Assembly: GCF_018785265.1 (NCBI RefSeq) | Contig: NZ_WQPK01000023.1 | Span: 1 to 64,000 of the forward strand | Length of the DNA: 64,000 nt | Reading direction: 5' to 3' | Source of the DNA: Collinsella aerofaciens | Lineage (GTDB): Bacteria; Actinomycetota; Coriobacteriia; Coriobacteriales; Coriobacteriaceae | In this document: positions 60,007-64,000 of the stretch, piece by piece | Layout of the letters: each line of letters begins with the position of its first letter | How positions within the stretch are numbered: position 1 is the first letter of the stretch | Translations under genes and position numbers: made by a program | Notes under the pieces: model-generated | The model's database searches: none | Told to the model about the DNA's origin: nothing | What the model saw: the letters and a program-made list of their open reading frames with translations, nothing else

Positions 60007-60660
60007 ATGGGTTATTCGATCGTCAACATCCTTGGCGGCCTTCTGATCGTCACGTCCACCATGGTGGTCGTCTCCAAGAACATCAAGCACGCCATCAGCT
60101 GGTATGCGGTGCAGTCGCTGGTGCTCGTGGGACTGCTCGCCACGCTCGGTGTCACCACCGGTGCGCAGGAGCTGCTTATGTGGGCTGGATCTGCCTTTAT
60201 CACTAAGGTCGTCCTGGTCCCTTATATCCTTAACCGCGCATATAAGAAGATGGGCGAGCCGAGCGACGCATCGCTCAAGGCCGGCCTTAAGCCCGCGTGG
60301 GCCATCTGCATCATCGCCGTCGAGGTCGCGATCTGCTTTGCCGTCGTGACGCAGATCAGCCTGCCCACGGCCGAGGTCGCAACTCCTGCGCTCGCCATTA
60401 GCTTCGCTCACTTCTTTGTGGGCCTCACCTGCATCATCTCGCAGCGCAACATCATGAAGCAGATCTTTGGATACTGCCTTATGGAAAACGGCAGCCACGT
60501 GACGCTCGCGCTTTTGGCCCCCACCGCTCCCGAGATCATCGAGATCGGTATCGCCACCGACGCCATCTTTGCCGTCATCATCATGTCCATCGTCGTGCGT
60601 CGCATTTGGGACGACTCCCACTCGCTCGATGCGCGCGACCTGTCCGAGCTGAGGGGGTAG
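60007..60660 (+). CDS. hyfE: Hydrogenase-4 component E
   Basis: A 217-residue membrane protein, the length of E. coli HyfE (216), related to NuoK in position and fold. Seven hydrophobic segments are evident. TTGAQELLMWAGSAFITKVVLVPYI near residue 55 is the typical conserved stretch with a membrane Lys. TAGGAGG precedes the ATG, and hyfF starts 3 bases after the stop. Confidence 0.92.
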   Translation: MGYSIVNILGGLLIVTSTMVVVSKNIKHAISWYAVQSLVLVGLLATLGVTTGAQELLMWAGSAFITKVVLVPYILNRAYKKMGEPSDASLKAGLKPAWAICIIAVEVAICFAVVTQISLPTAEVATPALAISFAHFFVGLTCIISQRNIMKQIFGYCLMENGSHVTLALLAPTAPEIIEIGIATDAIFAVIIMSIVVRRIWDDSHSLDARDLSELRG

Positions 60661-60663
60661 TCC

Positions 60664-62223
60664 ATGGAAACGTTGATTTTCGCCCTGCTCGCGACTCCTT
60701 TGGTGTTCTCGCTGGTCATGGCGTTTTTGCCTAAGAACACGTCCTATAACGTGTTTGCCGGTCTCAACCTGGTCTCCGTCGTAGCCGTCCTGGTGCTGTC
60801 GATTATGACGGCCGGTGACGTCCTTACGAGCGGCGAAACCGCGAGCGCTCTTGGCCTGTGGTTCCACCTCGATTCGCTGGGCGCCATCTTTGTGCTGCTC
60901 ATCGGCTTTATCGGTTTTCTTACGGGGCTGTTCTCGCTGCCCTATGTAAAGGCCGATATCGAGGAGGGCTCCATGCCCGCCGAGCGCGCCAAGCAGTATT
61001 TTGCGCTGTTTAGCCTGTTTGTGTTCACCATGCTGCTCGCGTGCCTGTCCAACAACATGATCCTCACGTGGGCCGCCGTGGAGGCAACCACGCTTTCCAC
61101 CGTGTTCCTCGTGGGTATCTACAAGAACAAGACGGCCCTCGAGGCTTCTTGGAAGTATGCGATGGTCTGTACCGCCGGCGTTGCCTTTGGCCTGTTCGGT
61201 ACGCTGCTGATCTACGCCAACGCCGCCGACGTGATTCCCAACGCCCACGAGGCCGCATTCCTGTCGTGCGTGCTGCCGTATGCCGACCAGTTCGACCCGA
61301 CGCTCATGCGCCTCGCCTTTGCGTTTATCGTGATCGGCTTTGGCACCAAAGCCGGCCTGTTCCCCATGCACACTTGGCTGCCCGATGCCCACTCTCAGGC
61401 TCCGAGCCCTGTCTCGGCCCTGCTCTCGGGTGTCCTGCTTAAGTGTGCCATGCTTGTGATCATGCGCTTCTACGGCTTTACCATCCAGGCCGTGGGTGCC
61501 GAGTATCCGCAACTTCTGCTGCTGATCGTCGGCACGCTGTCCATTTTGGTGGCGGCGCTTTCGATGTTTCGCCAGGACGACCTCAAGCGCCGCTTTGCGT
61601 ACTCGTCTGTGGAGAACGTGGGCGTTATCGCCCTGTGCCTGGGTATCGGTGGCCCGCTGGGTATCGCCGCGGCCCTGCTGCACTGCGTGTTCCACGGCTT
61701 TACCAAGACGCTTGCCTTCTGCGTGTCCGGCAACATCCAGCACGCTTTTGGCACGCGTAGCCTGGCCAAGATCCAGGGCGTCGTCGAGGTTGCCCCCGCA
61801 ACCGCCGCGCTCGCCGTCCTGGCGCTGCTCGGTCTTGGTGCCTTCCCGCCCTTTGGCATGTTTATCTCCGAGTTCCTGACTTTTGTCGCCGGTGTTACCG
61901 CCGGTCCCATGTGGCTGATCGTCGTGGTCGCCCTCGGTCTTACCGTGGCCATCTCCGCGCTCACCCGTATCGCACTCAAGTCGGTATTCGGCCATGCGCC
62001 CCAGGGCATGGGCAAGCATGAGGCCCCGGCGCTCATGCTTATCCCCGAAATCATCCTGGCTGTCATGATCTTGTGGTTTGGCATCGCCACCCCGCTGCCT
62101 CTCGTGCACGGTGTGGAGACCGCGACCGGCATCGTGCTCGAGCAGAGCACCGAGGAACTTCACGCGACGCCGATGTACCGCGCTGTGTTCGGTACCGAGA
62201 CCGCTCAGAGCGAGGTGGAGTAA
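60664..62223 (+). CDS. hyfF: Hydrogenase-4 component F (antiporter-like subunit)
   Basis: A 519-residue third NuoL/M/N-like subunit, close to HyfF (526). The core reads LTWAAVEATTLSTVFLVG, KAGLFPMHTWLPDAHSQAPSPVSALLSGVLLK and DDLKRRFAYSSVENVGVI. About 14 helices. Having HyfB, D and F together indicates a hydrogenase-4 rather than a hydrogenase-3 complex, with more antiporter-like subunits and potential ion pumping. It is 3 bases from both neighbours. Confidence 0.93.
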   Translation: METLIFALLATPLVFSLVMAFLPKNTSYNVFAGLNLVSVVAVLVLSIMTAGDVLTSGETASALGLWFHLDSLGAIFVLLIGFIGFLTGLFSLPYVKADIEEGSMPAERAKQYFALFSLFVFTMLLACLSNNMILTWAAVEATTLSTVFLVGIYKNKTALEASWKYAMVCTAGVAFGLFGTLLIYANAADVIPNAHEAAFLSCVLPYADQFDPTLMRLAFAFIVIGFGTKAGLFPMHTWLPDAHSQAPSPVSALLSGVLLKCAMLVIMRFYGFTIQAVGAEYPQLLLLIVGTLSILVAALSMFRQDDLKRRFAYSSVENVGVIALCLGIGGPLGIAAALLHCVFHGFTKTLAFCVSGNIQHAFGTRSLAKIQGVVEVAPATAALAVLALLGLGAFPPFGMFISEFLTFVAGVTAGPMWLIVVVALGLTVAISALTRIALKSVFGHAPQGMGKHEAPALMLIPEIILAVMILWFGIATPLPLVHGVETATGIVLEQSTEELHATPMYRAVFGTETAQSEVE

Positions 62224-62226
62224 CGA

Positions 62227-63999
62227 ATGATTGAAACTGAGAACAAGGTGTATGCCCGTCGTTGCGAAAGCCACGTCGAGGCCCTGCGCGCCGCAGTGCC
62301 GGGCGCTATCGAGAAGGTCGAGTGGCAGTGCGAGGACCAGCTGACGATCACCGTCAAGCAGGACAAGCTGCCCGAGGCCGTCCACTACCTGTATTACGAG
62401 CGCTACGGCTGGATTCCCGTGATCATCGGCAACGATGAGCGCAGCCTGTGCGGCCGCTACGCCGTGTACTACGTCATCTCCATGGAGGGGGAGGATCCCG
62501 GCTGGGTGACCGTGCGCACCGAGGTCGATCCCGCCAAGATGACGTTCCCGTCCGTGACGCCGTTCGTCCCCGCCTGCGTGTGGGGCGAGCGCGAGCTGCG
62601 CGACATGTTCGGCCTGATCCCCGAGGGTCTGCCCGATCGTCGCCGCCTGGTGCTGCCCGATGACTGGCCCAGCGGCCTGTACCCGCTGCGCAAGGACTCC
62701 ATGGACTACCGTTTCCGTCCCGCTCCCGCGAGCGACATGGAAAACTACGAGTTCTTGGCCGATACCAAGGGCAAGGAGACGACGCTCGTCCCTATGGGCC
62801 CGCTGCACATTACCTCCGACGAGCCCGGCCACTTCCGCCTGTTCGTCGAGGGCGAGACGATCGTGGACGCTGACTACCGTCTGTTCTACGTGCATCGCGG
62901 CATGGAGAAGGTCGCCGAGACGCGCCTGAACTATGACGCCGTGACGTTCCTCGCCGACCGTATCTGCGGCATCTGCGGCTGCGCTCACTCGGTGGCCTAC
63001 GCCGAGGCCGTCGAGCGCGCCCAGGGCATTCATGTCCCGCCGCGCGCCCAGTACATCCGCGCCATCATGCTCGAGGTCGAGCGTCTGCACTCGCATCTGC
63101 TCAATATTGGCCTCGCATCGCACTACACCGGCTTCGATTCCGGCTTCCAGCAGTTCTTCCGCGTCCGCGAGAAGTCCATGGACCTGGCCGAGAAGCTCTC
63201 CGGTCACCGCAAGACCTACGGTCTCAACGTGATCGGCGGCGTGCGTCGCGACATTTTGGCCGAGCAGAAGCTCTCCACCCTCACGACCATCCACCAGCTG
63301 CGCTCCGAGGTTCAGGAGCTCGTTGACGTCTTGCTCTCCACGCCCAACTTTATTGAGCGTACGAGCGGTATCGGCATTCTGGACCGTAAGATCGCTCGCG
63401 ACTTCTCGCCGGTCGGCCCGCTCATGCGCGGCTCGGGTTATGCCCGTGACGTGCGCTTTGACCATCCCTTCGACGGCTACGCCGATCCGGACGTCCAAAA
63501 GATGCACGCCGCTACGGCCGACACCTGCGACGCCTTTGGTCGCACCGCCGTCCGCATCCAGGAGGTCTACGATTCGATCGATATGATCGAGACCATGCTC
63601 GAGAACTGCCCGTCGGGCCCCATCCTCACCACGGATTGGGAGTACACCCCGCACAAGTACGCCATCGGCGCCACCGAGGCGCCGCGCGGCGAGGACGTGC
63701 ACTGGGCCATGCTCGGCAATAACCAGAAGTGCTACCGCTGGCGCGCCAAGGCCGCCACGTACAGCAACTGGCCGGTCCTGCGCTACATGTTCCGCGGCAA
63801 CACCGTGGGCGACGCGGCGCTGATCGTCGGCTCGCTCGACCCGTGCTACTCCTGCACCGACCGCGTGACGGTGACCGATGTTGCCGCCAAGCGCGACCAC
63901 GTGCTCGACAAGGAGCAGTTCGAGAACGTCTGGCGCGACAAGTCGCCGCTTGCGGGCGAGGGCACCATGGCCGCCCCGCTCGATGAGGAGGCGCTCTAA
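62227..63999 (+). CDS. hyfG: Hydrogenase-4 large subunit (NuoCD-like, NiFe)
   Basis: A 590-residue fusion of a NuoC-like domain (about 1-175) and the NiFe large subunit (about 190-590), as in HycE and HyfG. The nickel ligands are present: RICGICGCAHS with Cys247 and Cys250, and DPCYSC with Cys540 and Cys543. Because these four cysteines are kept, the protein is a hydrogenase rather than a complex I subunit. Unlike most NiFe large subunits, more than 45 residues follow the last Cys, as in HycE, where a protease cleaves a C-terminal tail. It ends one base before the window edge; hyfH, hyfI and maturation genes are expected beyond. Confidence 0.95.
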   Translation: MIETENKVYARRCESHVEALRAAVPGAIEKVEWQCEDQLTITVKQDKLPEAVHYLYYERYGWIPVIIGNDERSLCGRYAVYYVISMEGEDPGWVTVRTEVDPAKMTFPSVTPFVPACVWGERELRDMFGLIPEGLPDRRRLVLPDDWPSGLYPLRKDSMDYRFRPAPASDMENYEFLADTKGKETTLVPMGPLHITSDEPGHFRLFVEGETIVDADYRLFYVHRGMEKVAETRLNYDAVTFLADRICGICGCAHSVAYAEAVERAQGIHVPPRAQYIRAIMLEVERLHSHLLNIGLASHYTGFDSGFQQFFRVREKSMDLAEKLSGHRKTYGLNVIGGVRRDILAEQKLSTLTTIHQLRSEVQELVDVLLSTPNFIERTSGIGILDRKIARDFSPVGPLMRGSGYARDVRFDHPFDGYADPDVQKMHAATADTCDAFGRTAVRIQEVYDSIDMIETMLENCPSGPILTTDWEYTPHKYAIGATEAPRGEDVHWAMLGNNQKCYRWRAKAATYSNWPVLRYMFRGNTVGDAALIVGSLDPCYSCTDRVTVTDVAAKRDHVLDKEQFENVWRDKSPLAGEGTMAAPLDEEAL

Positions 64000-64000
64000 T

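Noticed and set aside
59959..63900. A 1313-codon open frame on the minus strand
   Set aside because: It lies fully antisense to hyfE, hyfF and hyfG, whose products match known families over their whole length; it results from high GC codon bias.

Overview
The window looks like a chromosomal segment of a high-GC anaerobic actinobacterium of the class Coriobacteriia, most likely Collinsella. This is an inference from gene content (selenocysteine formate dehydrogenase with hydrogenase-4, double-cubane proteins, SelD/YedF/DUF3343 module, frequent GAAAGG ribosome binding sites, C/G-ending codons). No rRNA genes, transposases, integrases or CRISPR arrays were seen. Genes are densely packed and mostly housekeeping up to about 33 kb. 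After that comes a long run built around molybdenum, selenium and formate/hydrogen metabolism.

Layout. 0.1-9.5 kb: a nitroreductase, a Pit phosphate transporter with its PhoU-like partner, a small gene behind a probable LexA box, a Bax-inhibitor family membrane protein, a PARG-like macrodomain protein lacking the expected catalytic glutamate, an SGNH hydrolase, a three-unit hairpin array, thiD, and thiC with a TPP riboswitch. 9.6-25 kb: yaaA, an M18 aminopeptidase, polA, a Cof-type phosphatase, argG behind what reads as a complete arginine attenuator, argH, ndk, rpiB, a CyuA-type desulfidase, a HAD phosphatase and rpsA. 25-33.7 kb: rnpB, yigZ, a Cys-rich redox protein, a metY-type sulfhydrylase, an MFS exporter, xpt, a GGQ release-factor-like protein, a lipid kinase and a CLC transporter. 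33.9-39.3 kb: moeA, mogA/moaB and modABC. 39.4-47.7 kb: two double-cubane/2-hydroxyacyl-CoA-dehydratase-type proteins, their ATPase activase, a GT4 glycosyltransferase overlapping selD, yedF, a DUF3343 gene and a cysteine-desulfurase-like gene. 47.7-51.6 kb: brnQ, tRNA-Pro and tRNA-Gly, an AbiEi-like protein and a RelB/PIN toxin-antitoxin pair whose antitoxin is frameshifted. 52-64 kb: a formate hydrogenlyase locus (ferredoxin-like protein, selenocysteine FdhF, HyfA to HyfG) that runs to the right edge.

How it fits together. FdhF needs a molybdopterin cofactor and selenocysteine. The same 30 kb supplies molybdate uptake (ModABC), cofactor assembly (MoeA, MogA) and selenophosphate (SelD, itself read through an in-frame TGA), plus candidate selenium carriers (YedF, DUF3343, the class V enzyme). 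The membrane hydrogenase would couple formate oxidation to H2 and possibly ion pumping. The double-cubane pair with its activase suggests a low-potential ATP-driven reductase in the same redox neighbourhood.

Most unusual features: (1) a 55-bp palindromic unit repeated three times at an 80-81 bp period; (2) five dispersed copies of a roughly 70-bp palindrome, always next to a gene 3' end, with compensated inner stems; (3) a 96-nt structured repeat after each double-cubane gene; (4) an arginine leader peptide with mutually exclusive hairpins before argG; (5) the glycosyltransferase-selD overlap, which recalls selenosugar pathways; (6) a ModB permease carrying an extra secreted domain. All calls come from reading the sequence by eye; no database search or folding program was run.
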